Below are positions 1-11,830 of a stretch of DNA of 64,000 bases, piece by piece. Location: contig NC_133387.1 in assembly GCF_047511655.1 (NCBI RefSeq), positions 41,458,853 through 41,522,852 of the forward strand, in the 5' to 3' direction. Position 1 is the stretch's first letter. Each line of letters begins with the position of its first letter. The position numbers and the translations under genes were made by a program. The notes under the pieces are model-generated. The model worked only from the letters and a program-made list of their open reading frames with translations, had not been told where the DNA came from and ran no database searches. Source of the stretch: Castor canadensis (lineage: Eukaryota; Chordata; Mammalia; Rodentia; Castoridae).

Positions 1-2590
1 TAATGTTTCAAATTCTCCCTCACCTAGATCCTTCAGATAACACTGCTAGAACTTATTTAACTAGAATACTGTCTAACTCTAATAAGCAGTTATAAGTAAT
101 TTTCAGATTGTTTTTATAGAAATTTTACATATTAATAACTTACCACAAACTAAGAAAAAAATCAGTGCTTTCCATTGTTTCTGCTGTGTGCCTTGAAGAT
201 AATACAAACATAGACCAAAAGCACCACCAAGGGCATGTGATTGCACAAACCTAAATAACTTGCCTGAATTAAAAATTGTAAAATTGAGAATTTTTTATTG
301 ATTGATTGGGAGGACTTCCTGGTAAATCTCAAACTCAGAGTATCTGAGAAACTCATTTATGTCCCCACCTCCAAATGATTACACTCCCAAAGAAGATCAT
401 CAGAAGAAGTTTTCTTACTGTACATTGATCTAAAGATTCTTCCAAAGAACTACTGCAATCTGCAGTTACTAAAATGTTCTTTACCTGAACCCAGTAAATG
501 CAAGAGATCCTAAGGACCCATTAAATGGGAAAGAAACTTCAATGCTAAATAGGTAGTAAATCTTATGCAAATTTTCTAGAAATAAACGAAGGCAAAACCA
601 GAAATCCAAACTCAGAGACATGAACCAAAAATCTACTGTTTCTCCATAAACAATTCTTATAATCTGATCGCCAAGATTCAATACAGCATAGCAGCAGTGG
701 AAGTGTTGACAATCAACTGCTCAAGTGAACCTAATGATTTGCTGTTGTTATTTCAATCCTCCTGCAAGAAGAAGTACTGTGCATCTGATTGCTCCTGAGC
801 AATGTCCATTTGTGCATTTATCTTTAATATATACAGTAAGATTAGTAGGAGCAGAGATCAATATGCTTTTTTAAAAAATCAAGTTTTACATTGAGTTTTA
901 AATTACCTGGATTTATTGTAACCTAATTACTTATATCCTCCCTTTGAAAGCTCAAACAGAATGTTAAATTGCATTCTTTTGAAGGTAGGATTTTAAACAT
1001 GAGAAGACTGTATCAAGAAACCCTTGATAACAGCATCTCCCAGTGGAGATGTATGTTATTAAAAAAAAAGAAAAGACAACTTTCAGGAAAGTCTGTGCTC
1101 CTTCAACAGAGAAAAATCTGTCCTAACTCCATGCTAAGGTGTATGGGGTGAGAAGAGTCCTAGACAGGAAGCACAGGCTTTCTGAACCAGTTGTTACACA
1201 GATCATCCATCCAACCCAGAGGGTGGAAATCAGTGTGCATTCTTCCTGAACCTATGCTGAGGGACTTTAACAGTTTCCCCAGTGAACCCGTGTTGACATT
1301 TTTTTTTAATGTGGATGCAAATAATATTTGTCTAGCTTTTCTTCTGTGTGTTAAAAGTTATTTTCCCACTGCAATGGAACTATTCCCCAATGCAAAGTTA
1401 TGTCACACTTTAAAACACTTGCCTGTAGAAATCATATTGTTAGTTTCTTTACAACACAGCAAATTTCCAATATTATTTCTTTCTCCTAATACTGTCAGTA
1501 CCAAAAAGCCAATGTGTAAGTGATAAACTCTATATGCAATATGCATTATTCTTCCATTCTTTAGATGTGATTCTTTATGAGAAATATGAACACATGTAGT
1601 ATATCACATACCTCAATCACTTGTTTTAATTTATGGATTGTCCTTATAAGAAACTCAAAATATTGCTTTCCTTTCTCTCCTCGTGTTTAATGATAATTTA
1701 TATGGCCACTTAGCTGCAAATGCCTTGCAATGACTGCCTGCTTTTCCACAACAATTTTTGCTATGAGTATTTTGCACTTGCAGTATTGAAAAACAAAGAA
1801 TTAGCAATAAGCACCTTTGATTAAATCCAGAGGATCATCAGTTCCATGAATATAGAAAAAATTTGCTTTGATAAAATTATGTCAAACTGAACAAGTATAG
1901 TTTGAAGCTGAGTTAGTTCATCCCATTTCATTAATATTGTTTCTTTAAGATACCTGTTCCCACCTTAAAACTTACAACAGCTCAGGCATGGTTGTATGAT
2001 ACTTGAAAAAAAAAGAAAGAGGATATAAATCACATCAATATCAAGTTAAAAAAATAGTACAAACAAAAGATTTGGTAGCTATATTTGCTTTCTTCCCTAT
2101 TCCTCCAAAATACCCTGAATTAATAGGAATAGGATTTCCTGTAAAGGAAATGTGTATTCTAAAAATACATTTATGCATGTCCACATAAATTAATGAGTTA
2201 TTATTACAAGGGATAAGAAAACTATTGTTTTGAATAGCCAAGAATTACTTTCAACTTTAAAAGAAAATTAAATCTGCTTTTCACTTTCTGGGCTTGGATT
2301 CAGGAACTACTGGCAGGTTATGTGCAACTAGCATTTCTAAAATGGTAATTATTAAATCATCCTTTTGACAAATACATATTGGACACCTACTTACCACCAG
2401 GCACTGTGTTGTCTGATGGATAAAAAGGACCACAAGTTGCTAAATGGCAAAGATTAACCAAATATTTCACAGTCAGAAAAAATTTGGGTTCCCAAGGTAG
2501 TTCAAGTTTCAAAGACAAGGCAATAACAATGAAATATTTTTATCATAACAAGAGATACTAATTTTCAAAATATTATTTTCTGTTTTGCAG
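1..2590 (+). other. THSD7A: THSD7A intron (3' part)
   Basis: This is non-coding sequence upstream of the first recognisable exon. I looked for thrombospondin-repeat coding sequence (Trp/Cys-rich with splice borders) on both strands and saw none, so it is read as intron. It is AT-rich. The stretch 2345-2425 resembles the 3' end of an L2 or MIR element in antisense, with the short-period 'ggcactgtgttg' core, but it is too decayed to name firmly. The intron ends in a good acceptor, a T-rich tract followed by 'tgttttgcag' at 2581-2590. Confidence 0.75.
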
Positions 2591-2673
2591 GAGGCTGCTT
2601 GGTTGTGAGCCAGCCTGATACTGACAGGTCTTGTAACCCACCATGTATTCAACCCCACTCATACTGTAGCGAG
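2591..2673 (+). CDS. THSD7A: THSD7A exon, end of last TSP1-type region
   Basis: This 83-bp internal exon has acceptor tgttttgcag| and donor |gtatgtg. It reads open only in the frame that takes two bases to finish a codon split by the intron (phase 1 in, phase 0 out). The peptide begins Gly-Cys-Leu-Val-Val and ends Tyr-Cys-Ser-Glu. It carries four cysteines, including the Cys-Asn-Pro-Pro-Cys cluster that closes a thrombospondin type-1 repeat. THSD7A is a large single-pass membrane protein with many TSP1 repeats in its ectodomain, found on podocytes and endothelium. I recognise this exon as the THSD7A C-terminal region from the peptide and from the three downstream exons that continue it in phase. 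THSD7B, the paralogue, is the main alternative; the tail encoded at 5038-5122 fits THSD7A better. Confidence 0.9.
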
Positions 2674-3012
2674 GTATGTGCAAATTCCTTAGAATGGACA
2701 AGCCACCTTCCTCATGTGTCATACTGCTGTCTCTGAGGCAGTCCATCCGCTGTCCCCCCAAGAGAAACATGTCTTGAGAATATAAAAATTCCATTTTATG
2801 TCTCGCTTTTAAACAATGCAAACCATTCTGAATGCACTTGCTTTTAGAATATCTCCATGTAAAATACAAAAAAGTAAGATTGTTTTTAAGACTGGGACTG
2901 CATGTGGTAAATTCCAACAAAAAATCCTTTAAAGTTTTCTTTTCTAGTCAGGTCTGTTATGCTTTCAACAATCACCTTGCGTGCCTAGTGTAAATCTTCT
3001 TGTTCCCTCCAG

Positions 3013-3223
3013 ACAAAGGCATGCCACTGTGAAGAAGGGTACACTGAAGTCATGTCTTCTAACAGTACACTTGAGCAGTGCACACTTATCCCCGTGGTGG
3101 TCATACCCACCGTGGAGGACAAAAGAGGAGATGTGAAAACCAGTCGGGCAGTACATCCGACCCAAATGTCCAGTAACCCAGCAGGACGGGGAAGGACCTG
3201 GTTTCTACAGCCGTTTGGGCCAG
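3013..3223 (+). CDS. THSD7A: THSD7A exon, juxtamembrane extracellular region
   Basis: This 211-bp exon has a T-rich acceptor ending ccctccag| and donor |gtgaaatg. It enters in phase 0 and leaves in phase 1. The peptide starts Thr-Lys-Ala-Cys-His-Cys-Glu-Glu-Gly-Tyr, an EGF-like cysteine pattern that pairs with the Cys-rich end of the previous exon. It then carries an N-glycosylation sequon (Asn-Ser-Thr) before Leu-Glu-Gln-Cys. The rest is a Ser/Arg/Pro-rich linker ending Phe-Leu-Gln-Pro-Phe-Gly-Pro, which is the stalk just outside the membrane. There is no stop or frameshift inside the exon. Reading on past the donor meets a stop within a few codons, which supports the splice. Confidence 0.93.
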
Positions 3224-4263
3224 GTGAAATGACCGAACAGTGTTGAGTTAGAATTCTTTAGTTTGACACTTAGCTAATGCCAAAGGGTTTTTAAAAAATG
3301 AGTTACCATTTTCATTTGAACTATTATGTTTTTTTAATTTCGTCTGTATTCACTTATTCTATTTCCTTACATCTTTTTATCATTGTTATATATAAAAGCA
3401 CTTGTGCCCAAAGATCACGGAAATGAAATTACATTCTGCTGAGAAAAAAATTTATGATTATATTACTTATTTTAATCCCAGTTCTAAAGTTATAAGTATA
3501 ATTAGTTTTACATTAAATAAGGAAATATAACAATGAAAATAAGAATTAGGAAAAAAGCACATTGTTAGTCACAACTGGGACAAATAAGACTATACAGAAA
3601 TCTGAGAATGTTCAGTTTGATCACAGAGAAGCAACTGTTTGAACCCTAACTAAGAGCATCAGAAATGCAGTCCTATGCTGGAGGGCATTTGGTAGCTAGA
3701 CCAGTTTATATCAGCCCTAAAAGTTGGCATACACATGCTGTAAGTATAGACTAGATAAAGGATTAAATAATTTCAAAATAAATATGTTAAATCTATTCAC
3801 TTTCCTTTCATCTGAAACAAAAATGTGAAAATGATAAAGCAAGTGCTCAAATACCTGTCTGCATCAACTCTAGATTGTACAATTTTCTTTAAGTTGCATT
3901 ACTTTTCATCTTTTTAAAATAATGTGGCATTCTTAAAACAGGTTGGAAATCATAAGACAATGTGTATCTAGCATTACACATATGTTGAATTTGAAGTAAA
4001 ATTCAGGTTAAACATATGAACTCAGCATCTGACCACAAACACTAGTTGTTGCTTCAGTTCAATTTTCCTTGCTAATTTACCTTCAATGAAGCACCATCTA
4101 ACTCATAATAGCAGACTTAAATTAATCATTAACTGTCTGAGCAATAACTCATTTTGAGTTTTGAAAAGCATTGGTCATATGTGACTAGTCATTGGTCATA
4201 GTTAAAGGCTGTCATATATAGCCCAGACTAATGTAAATTAATAAGTAATTCCCTTCTTCTTAG
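3224..4263 (+). other. THSD7A: THSD7A intron
   Basis: This intron runs from donor gtgaaatg at 3224 to acceptor cttcttag at 4256-4263. It is AT-rich and has no open frame of note. The decamer 'cattggtcat' occurs twice within 30 bp near 4170-4198, a small local duplication. I recognise no interspersed repeat. Confidence 0.8.
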
Positions 4264-4351
4264 ATGGAAGATTAAAGACGTGGGTTTATGGTGTAGCAGC
4301 TGGAGCATTTGTGTTGCTCATCTTCATTGTCTCCATGATTTATCTAGCTTG
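4264..4351 (+). CDS. THSD7A: THSD7A exon, transmembrane helix
   Basis: This 88-bp exon enters in phase 1 (the split codon gives Asp) and leaves two bases into a codon, at TG|gtgagtg. It encodes a short hydrophilic lead (Gly-Arg-Leu-Lys-Thr) and then about 22 hydrophobic residues, from Trp-Val-Tyr-Gly-Val through Val-Leu-Leu-Ile-Phe-Ile-Val to Tyr-Leu-Ala-Cys. This is the single membrane-spanning segment of THSD7A, a type I protein with its N-terminus outside. The final codon is completed by the C at 5038 to give Cys, followed at once by lysines, the usual positive stop-transfer signal. Confidence 0.95.
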
Positions 4352-5037
4352 GTGAGTGTTTAAATAATCTAAGGGGATACACGTGTCTTTATTTCAAAGA
4401 AAATAGTTGCCTGCAACACAGGAATGGTAAACCAGTGTCTCAAATATGCTACATTTTTAGTGTTTGCATGAAATTCTAAATAAAAAAGACTTTAGTCTTA
4501 GAAAACCTAAAACCTAACAAATCTAAGCCATTCAGTTTCTGAAAATGAGCCAGGGCTGTTCCAGGTCATCTTTTCAAGTTTGCTGTCTTGCAAGAATGCC
4601 AAAGAATGTTGCTTTGTGTGGATCATTACGCTGAATTTCTACTGGAGGAAGATACTGTGATGATACCTAATCTTATTCATTTTTATTTGTAAATGTGTTA
4701 ATTATAAACTAACTATTATTTATAGTTTTCTGGCCAAATGCAGATGATTATGCAATAACATCACTTCTGTTGTTAGTACTAAAGGAGTTCCACCTGGATA
4801 ACTTGTCCTTTATAAAGTACTAAAATAATTGAAACTTATTTAATGTTTCTTCAGGTCACAAAAGTATAAAATTCAAAATGACCAGAAAATCAAATTCCAA
4901 GGTTGAATTTAGGCAGTATGGATAAATAGGAAAATTAAGTCCCTCAATTTGTTTTGCTTTTCTAAAAATTTAACACAATAAAATTTACAGTTGAATGGTG
5001 CTTTGCTTTCTCCTAATTTTCATGAATTTTTTTACAG
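4352..5037 (+). other. THSD7A: THSD7A last intron
   Basis: This intron has donor gtgagtg (consensus) and acceptor tttttttacag ending at 5037. It is AT-rich, and I see no repeat or alternative exon in it. Confidence 0.85.
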
Positions 5038-5122
5038 CAAAAAGACAAAGAAACCCCAAAGACGGCAAAACAACCGACTGAAACCTTTAACCTTAGCTTA
5101 TGACGGTGATGCAGACATGTAA
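5038..5122 (+). CDS. THSD7A: THSD7A terminal coding exon, cytoplasmic tail and stop
   Basis: This is the coding part of the last exon; the stop TAA is at 5120-5122. The first base completes the Cys codon begun at 4350. The tail is about 27 residues and starts strongly basic (Lys-Lys-Thr-Lys-Lys-Pro, then Arg-Arg-Gln-Asn-Asn-Arg). It ends Ala-Tyr-Asp-Gly-Asp-Ala-Asp-Met, an acidic C-terminus characteristic of THSD7A. The basic half follows the membrane helix directly and fits a cytoplasmic location. The reading is intact, so this allele's C-terminus looks functional. The upstream exons for most of the ectodomain lie outside the window. Confidence 0.95.
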
Positions 5123-6266
5123 CATATCACTTTTCCTGGCAACAACCAGTTTTGGTTTTCTGACTTTGTAATATGTATCCAGAGGCCACAGTAACAGTAT
5201 CTAAACTGTGCAGATTATAATTCATCTTAACCATTTAAAAGAGCATCATAAAGAAAAGAGTGAAAACCATACTGCCACTGGGAATACTCAAGACAGTACC
5301 ACTTACATATAGACCATCAATCTTGAGAATTCTAGGAGATTTAGTTGCATTTTGAGAGCTTTGAGTCATCTTTTGGGCAATCTACCGATTGAAAAACTAC
5401 TTTCATCTCTGAAAAATACTGGTGAAGTTGGCCAGTTGGGATGCCTGATGTAAGACTGCAGTGCTAACCCACAGAACTTTCTAGCATGATGAATTAATAC
5501 AGAGATGTTCTACAATACTATAGTCAAGCATAACAACATGTATACTCAACTGAATGATACACATTATTATGTACTTGTTAATAGGCAACTTTAACAGTGA
5601 AAAAAAGCAAAGCTTTTAAGCTGAGCAGAACGCACACTGAACAAATTCAGCATCTTTGTGGTTGATGGTAGCTTTTATTGACCTGCATTTGAGAGACAGA
5701 CTCTTTTATAGGATTTCACCCTTGTCTCTCTCCAATGTATGAATGCTGGACATATACTAGTATCTTAGAAGAAAGAGTCCTCAAGTTCAGTATTTTAGAG
5801 TGGTTATTGTCTGGAAAACTAATTTGCTTGTGTTAATACATTTGTACTTTCCCTAATTTCAAACTTGTTGCCTGCATCTTTTTTGCTACATGGAAGGCAC
5901 ATTTTTGCACTATATTAGTGCAGTATGATAGGCTCTTATCCAGTATTGCCACAGAAACTGCCTCTTTTCATATGGGATGAAGACATCTGTGCCAAGAGTG
6001 TCATACAGACATTTGCAAGTTCTTGTATCCTGAAGAGAGCAAAGTTCAGTTTGGATGGAAACAGGATGGAATCAGCTCTTAGAACTGCTATCTATATACT
6101 CTTTTCTTCATCACTGCTGCCATTTTGAAATTGTCAACATGGTGGTAATTTACGTATTGAAGTTCTGACCCTTTAACCCTACAACAGGTGGATCCCTCTA
6201 ATTAGTTTGTAATTGTTCTTTGAAGGCTGTTTATGACTAGATTTTTATATTTGTTATCTTTGTTAA

Positions 6267-6292
6267 AAAAAAAAGAAAAGAAAAGAAAAAAA
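6267..6292 (+). repeat. (A)n/(AAAAG)n simple repeat
   Basis: This is a run of A followed by AAAAG units in the THSD7A 3' UTR. It is probably a length-variable microsatellite. Confidence 0.85.
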
Positions 6293-6524
6293 GGAACTGG
6301 TCATCTTTTCAATTTCAAGCAGATGGAGAAAATAATGTATCAATGATTTTTGTAACTAAAAGAAATCAAAATTATACATTAACTTTTCTTCTCCTTGATT
6401 TGTTTTCTCAGTTTTAGGTTGAAGGTCTGTCTGGTAAACAGTATTTCAAAATCCACAGTCTTTTGTCTTTCTCACTGGTAGAATTTGGTAGTCTTTTTAA
6501 TGTATGATTTCAAAACGTAAAAGT

Positions 6525-6549
6525 TAAAAAAAAAGAAGAAGAAGAAGAA
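6525..6549 (+). repeat. poly(A) and (AAG)n microsatellite
   Basis: An A-run is followed by about four to five AAG/GAA units inside the 3' UTR, about 40 bp upstream of the hAT insertion. Confidence 0.85.
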
Positions 6550-6586
6550 TGAATATCTTGTCCAGACCTTTATTAAATATCTAGAT

Positions 6587-6797
6587 CAAGGATGGCAAAC
6601 TTTTTCTGTAAAGGATCAGATAGTGTATATTCTCAGCCAGGTCTGTGTCTGCCATAGATGTGTAATGCTTACTGAGCAATGCTATCGTAGATGTTACACA
6701 ATAAGAAAAAAAATGAGTGTGTCTACTTTCCAGTAAACCTTTATTCACACAGGCAGCCAGCAGGCCACATTTACACATCCTACTTTGCTGACCCTCA
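6587..6797 (+). mobile_element. hAT-Charlie non-autonomous element, MER3-like, in 3' UTR
   Basis: This 211-bp copy begins with a 'ggcaaactttttctgtaaag' type end. It ends with the matching 'tttgctgacc' terminal inverted repeat and contains the 'cctttattcaca' core of this short DNA transposon family. It is flanked by 8-bp direct repeats, atctagat (6579-6586) and ctctagat (6798-6805), which differ at one position. An 8-bp duplication at a TCTAGA-type site is the hallmark of hAT transposition. I am fairly sure of the hAT assignment; the family label MER3 is from memory. Confidence 0.8.
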
Positions 6798-7854
6798 CTC
6801 TAGATGCTTTGTAATTCTAACTCTCCATTTTGTCCTCTTTCGTTTTCCTTCATTTACCCTCTGTCTTTCACCAGTGTTTAATTTCAGAAGTGAAAATTCA
6901 GTCATTAAATTTACTGCATTGGAAGTAGCTATATTTTCACAGATATACCCCTGAGAATGTCACAGTGGAACAGTATCTAAGTTAGCAGACTTCTTTCCTC
7001 ATAACAAGAAAGTTCAAAAGGTGTCATGTAAAATCAATGCCATTTTTCAGGCAACATATACTGCTATAACCTTTGCAAGAGAGAGGCTTTCGGGTCTTTT
7101 AAAAAAGAGTAAAGTCATTTTTTTCTTAAATACAGCTGTGCTTGCTGTGAAAGTGGTTAAAGATACAAGGCATTTTGCTTTCCTGTAGCACATAGTGGAT
7201 TTTGAACTCCCCCTGCTGTCCATTAGAGTATCTGCAAAGAATAACAAAAAATGAGATTAGGATGTCATTATTCCTCAAAGGAAAATATTACTACAAATTT
7301 TACTAAGAAAGAAATGTGGAAGCATTTGTTCCTTACACAATATTTAATAAACCAAGCAGTATAAGCATTTTAAAGAGAACGGGTAGCTAAAATGATAACT
7401 TCACTTGAAGACAAGGATTTAATCCAGGAAAACCATACAATTAAAATCTATTTCATCTGTTTTACTGAAGAGGAATAAAAAAAAAAATGTTGTTATTTTA
7501 AAACTATGATTATTGACATATATATTCGGGGGTCTCCCAGATAATCCTCAAGTTGATCTATTTGAATAAAATTAATTCCTTCTGTCTAAAATGGTTAAGG
7601 AAGGCTCTATTGTGGTTACTTGGGAAATTGTAACGGTCTTATGAAATGTGTGCAACACTTAATAATTATGAAATGTAGAATATTGCTTCTACTAAGACTA
7701 TACTTAACACATCATAAAATGTCATTAATTCAAAAAGATAATTTAATATTATCTGACCTATGTTTAAGAATTAAATGAATTAAGAATTTAAAGATTATAA
7801 AATGTATGAAGATATAAGATGTTTTATTCATATAAAATACTTTACTCCATTATA

Positions 7855-7870
7855 AATTATATATATATAT
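7855..7870 (+). repeat. (AT)n microsatellite in 3' UTR
   Basis: This is a short run of alternating TA/AT at 'aattatatatatatat'. Confidence 0.7.
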
Positions 7871-8287
7871 TTGGAGGAGCTTAGGTTCAGGGAACATATT
7901 GGATGCTTGCGGTTAGTGAAAATTATTATTGCGGGGCCACTTATTGGAAGAGGGGAGAGGAGAATATAGTTATTTGGCTAATTTGGACAAATGGGAGATT
8001 ATTATACTCATGTTTATAACATGAAATGGTCTTATTTTTCTTCCTGGCATGAGTTAATTATGAGTTAAATACTGGAATTTTATCAAAACCATATTATTCC
8101 TGGTCATTCTAAGAATTCAGAAGGGGAATATAGTAGTAACTTGACAATTGACACTTTTTGCCTTACTAAAATGGTCTGTGAGCCTAAAACAATTTAGAAA
8201 TACTGTCCTGTAAGTATGAGAGCTTACTTGGCTTAAAAAGAAAAGAAAAATTTTTATTTCAATTTTGTTGGACTGTTTCAGTAGAAG

Positions 8288-8317
8288 CATTTACACCATA
8301 TAGAAGTGGTGTAAATG
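8288..8317 (+). other. Perfect 11-bp hairpin in THSD7A 3' UTR
   Basis: The arms catttacacca (8288-8298) and tggtgtaaatg (8307-8317) are exact reverse complements around an 8-nt loop, tatagaag. In the mRNA this would form an 11-bp stem. I see no transposon ends around it. Its function is unknown. Confidence 0.8.
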
Positions 8318-9884
8318 ATCTCTCTTGAAAGGGACCGATCGTTTATTCATCGATGCCTAAATCAATATATACTGGCCATAAAACTTATTTCAAAGCCTTT
8401 TTGAGGACACTACAATTTAGCTTAAGCTAATTGAAAAGGAGTGCATAAAAGCATGTCTTTACTTATAACAAAGCACAAATTACTTATAACAAGATAAATA
8501 TTTATCAAATTATCATATGTAAGACAGTCTGCTAGTCACTATAAAAATTAGTAATGATTTTAGTATACATAGGAAACTAAGACATTCAAAAGAAGGAAAA
8601 TATTGAGTGATGATAGCAATTAAACACATTACTCTAGGTTTGTTTATGAATGTGGTTAGCATTTTCCATATGTAATGTGTCTTAGGATATGCTGTGATGA
8701 ATTTGATTTGCTTTTTTTCCTACTCCACCCTCAGGTAGGTGTCAATGGTCATTGAAGTAAAGCCCTGTTCCTAGATTCTTCAAGATAAAGTCATTTCTTA
8801 TAGGAAACAACTAACACTTCTCACACATTTATTTACCATCTCCAGCTCATTGTATCCTTGATCCTTTATGATAATTTCCTCTGTCTGGTGTCTTGCTCCT
8901 CTCCTATTAATGGCTAATCTTGTTGACTTCCCTCAAAGTCACCTACTACATGCCCACATTTTTTTATAAGAAAAAATGGAGAAGGCTTCTGTTCCTTCCC
9001 TATTATAAGCAAAGTGTCAATTAAAATGTTAACATTTTCATTTAAACAGAATTCACCAATAAAAGCAATGAATAAGGAAGAAAGAAAAGATGTAGAAGGC
9101 ATGCAAAAAAAAGAGAGGATTTTTTTCTATAAAAATGTCAATTCCTATACTTGCTTCAGTATCACTCAGAATCCTTTTATTCCTCCTACCCCCCCCTTCT
9201 GTCTTTGTTCACTTATAAGACATTGGGAGAGACCTAGACCTTTCAATACTGTACAGAAAGGAAAGCCCATTCCTCAGATTTGGAGTCTTGAGTAGATTTG
9301 CAAAAATCATGCTTCCCAAATGACCTGAGATCTCACTACTTGTAAAAGTGTTCCCATGCTCAAATGTGTTTCTTGTTCTATTTCCCCTCTCAGATTAAGA
9401 CCTCTGTGAACTAATCTGTAAGGAATCTTGCAGAGGGTAATCTTCCTGGGTCTATTTTATATGAGAACTACATCTGCCTGTTTTGGTGGTAATAGTCCCA
9501 CCTGGTCCTACCCTCAGGTGGTCTGAGCTGCATGTCAAGATCTCAGGCATCAGAAACTGGAGTATGGGCCTAGCAAATGGTTATTCTTTTATAAAAAGAA
9601 TGTTCTGCAGTGTAACACAATAATTTTATATCTAGCAGGAACCCTGAAGAAATGGTTATGCCTGCAACATTCAATGGATAAAATAAATAATAAATGAATA
9701 CAGTTAATTTTGCAGGGTTGTTTGTGCTTCTACCAAGCCAGACCATTAAGCAAGCAGTATATGAAATCTTACTTCATGGGATCAAAAATCTCTGTTCTAT
9801 TTACAATGCAATTTGGTGTCTGTTTTATTGTGTTTTGTAGGGTTTTTTTTTCTTTTTTAAAGTAATAGTTTCTTTTTATGCCTC

Positions 9885-9890
9885 AATAAA
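9885..9890 (+). terminator. THSD7A: Poly(A) signal AATAAA, likely THSD7A main site
   Basis: A canonical AATAAA lies in 'cctcaataaacttttctcag'. It is followed by a plausible cleavage CA near 9909 and a T/GT-rich element at about 9918-9933. This is the best-formed hexamer plus downstream element after the stop codon. A second AATAAA lies at 9939-9944. Confidence 0.6.
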
Positions 9891-9910
9891 CTTTTCTCAG
9901 CTATTTTACA

Positions 9911-11830
9911 GGAATCTATCTGTGTTTATTTTTAAGAAAATAAACATTTTAGATTCCATTTCTGGTACTTTTGCCTGCCCATTTCTATCACAGAGATTTG
10001 AAGAGATCAATATCTGTCATTGTAAAATGTAACTTTATTAAATTTCTGATTGTCTTCCTATAAATTATAATCTCCTAAATGTATATTTTTTGTTAACTTA
10101 ATTACCTGAGTATTTATTTTGTTTAAATTAGGAGCCAACTGTCTATGAATTTTCTGTTAATATTCATTTGTAAATTTTGTAATGTAATTTATTTTAAATT
10201 ATGTACATTTCTTTTTAATGCACAAAATGTCTATGTACAATTAAGTACAGATTTTCAAATAATGTCACTAAGCTTTATTCAGTTACTACAGATGGCATGT
10301 GAAGATGTAATATGCCTTTTTACATTTTCATATGGGTTATTTGTAAATAACTATGTTTGCTGACAAGCATAAACATGGAAGTCATTTTCATTCTAACCAC
10401 CTGTGTCTGTGTTTTAATTTGCATCATTTGCTTTTTAAATGTGGGTTAGTTTTTTTTTTCAGTGAAAATCCATATCCTTTCACTACTATACTGCCTTTTT
10501 CCTGAATGTTTTTAACAACTCCAATTTAAAAAGGTGAAGAAAATCAAATTTTACTTTAAAAGACAGCTGAGGCCAAGCTGACCTCTTGGTTTCTCGTCAA
10601 TTAAAAAGTACATCAGCAGAGGATGGCCGCATCTACCACAGCACCTACCAGTCGTAAGGTAGTGTTTACCTGTAGCAGTCCAAACTCAAAAGTCGAAGCA
10701 GGAACTCACACACTAATAGCTGCAGGAAGGAATGCACAAATTAGAAGATCGTTGCTATGGAAATTTATAGTTTTAAAATATTTTCTGAAATATCTATTTT
10801 CTAGAATATAACTAAATAGAGGAAACTTCAATCACTTAGAATAAGAACCACACACATATGCAGGAAATTTCTCCATTTGATGGAAAATGATGATTTTCAG
10901 TCTCCTTATTTTATGCATTCATTACAAATGAATCTTGATAAAAGATTTTTTTAAAACATTGCTCATATTTTTCTAAGTATATTCATAGTCAAATGGTTTG
11001 CTTCAACTTTAAATTTTGCAATTCTAATTTATGTCCTACAACCACAAATATGAACACTATTTATTTCTTCTGTGTCCTTAATAATTCTCTTTTTTGTCAT
11101 TTTTCAATTTTTTTTATTGCTGTGCTGGGTGAAGGTACATTGCAGCATTTACAAGAGTTCTTGCAATCTATCAAAAATACCATACTCAAATTCACCCCCT
11201 CCACAGCTCTCCTTTATCCCCCCTTCCCTAATAATTCTTTTCATTAAAGTCTGAATATATTCCAAGGAGCAGTCAACACATACTTCAATTTACATCTCCT
11301 GTCAGCACCAATTACCCTGAAAAGATATTGTGTACATTCAAAATACAGATCCTATTGTATTTTAGTCCTTGATCATAAAATTTTATAAATATGACAGTGG
11401 TGGGGAACAAGGGGAAAGAATGAAATGGGTTGACTTTAGTTGTTTTCAATTAGAAAACTACTTAACTTTTCCTCTACTATTAGTGTTTTCCAATACCGTT
11501 GCCAATACCTAAGGCAGATTCCATAGCTTTTAGGTCACAATTTGAATCATGTAAAAACCCTAAGCCCAGAAATGGAGGGAGGTAGGGAGGTGGCTCAAAG
11601 AAAGTATACCACATGTAAGCAAGTGTAAAAATGACAAAATTTTAAAAAGAATTTTTAAAAAACCCAAGATAAGCCAAACATCTAACTCTCCTACTGTTTT
11701 CACATGCAAATATAAGCAATTTTTCATTTGTTCATATATACGTCTACTTGGGTCTGTCTTCTATTACAGACAATTGTGAAATGGCAATTCTGGTGATGCT
11801 AGTGTGGTTGCTAATTTTACACCATCAAAA
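9911..11830. other. Intergenic or distal 3' UTR, no gene recognised
   Basis: This is an AT-rich sequence. The part up to about 10,400 is very T/A-rich and could be an extended UTR. I found no supported coding sequence, only short chance frames, and no clear repeat. Confidence 0.6.

Larger units (their letters stand above)
5123..9910 (+). other. THSD7A: THSD7A 3' UTR (approximate end)
   Basis: This is a long AT-rich non-coding stretch following the stop codon, with no splice-bounded coding sequence. Its proposed end is set by the best poly(A) signal (9885-9890), a cleavage-like CA about 17 nt later and a following TGTGTTTATTT-type U/GU-rich tract. The length of about 4.8 kb fits the long 3' UTR known for THSD7A mRNAs. 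Other AATAAA hexamers occur at 7474, 7565, 9682 and 9939, so shorter or slightly longer isoforms are possible. The AT-rich stretch to about 10.4 kb could also be transcribed. The UTR contains a hAT insertion (6587-6797), A/AAAG-rich and AAG simple repeats, and a hairpin at 8288-8317. Confidence 0.65.
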
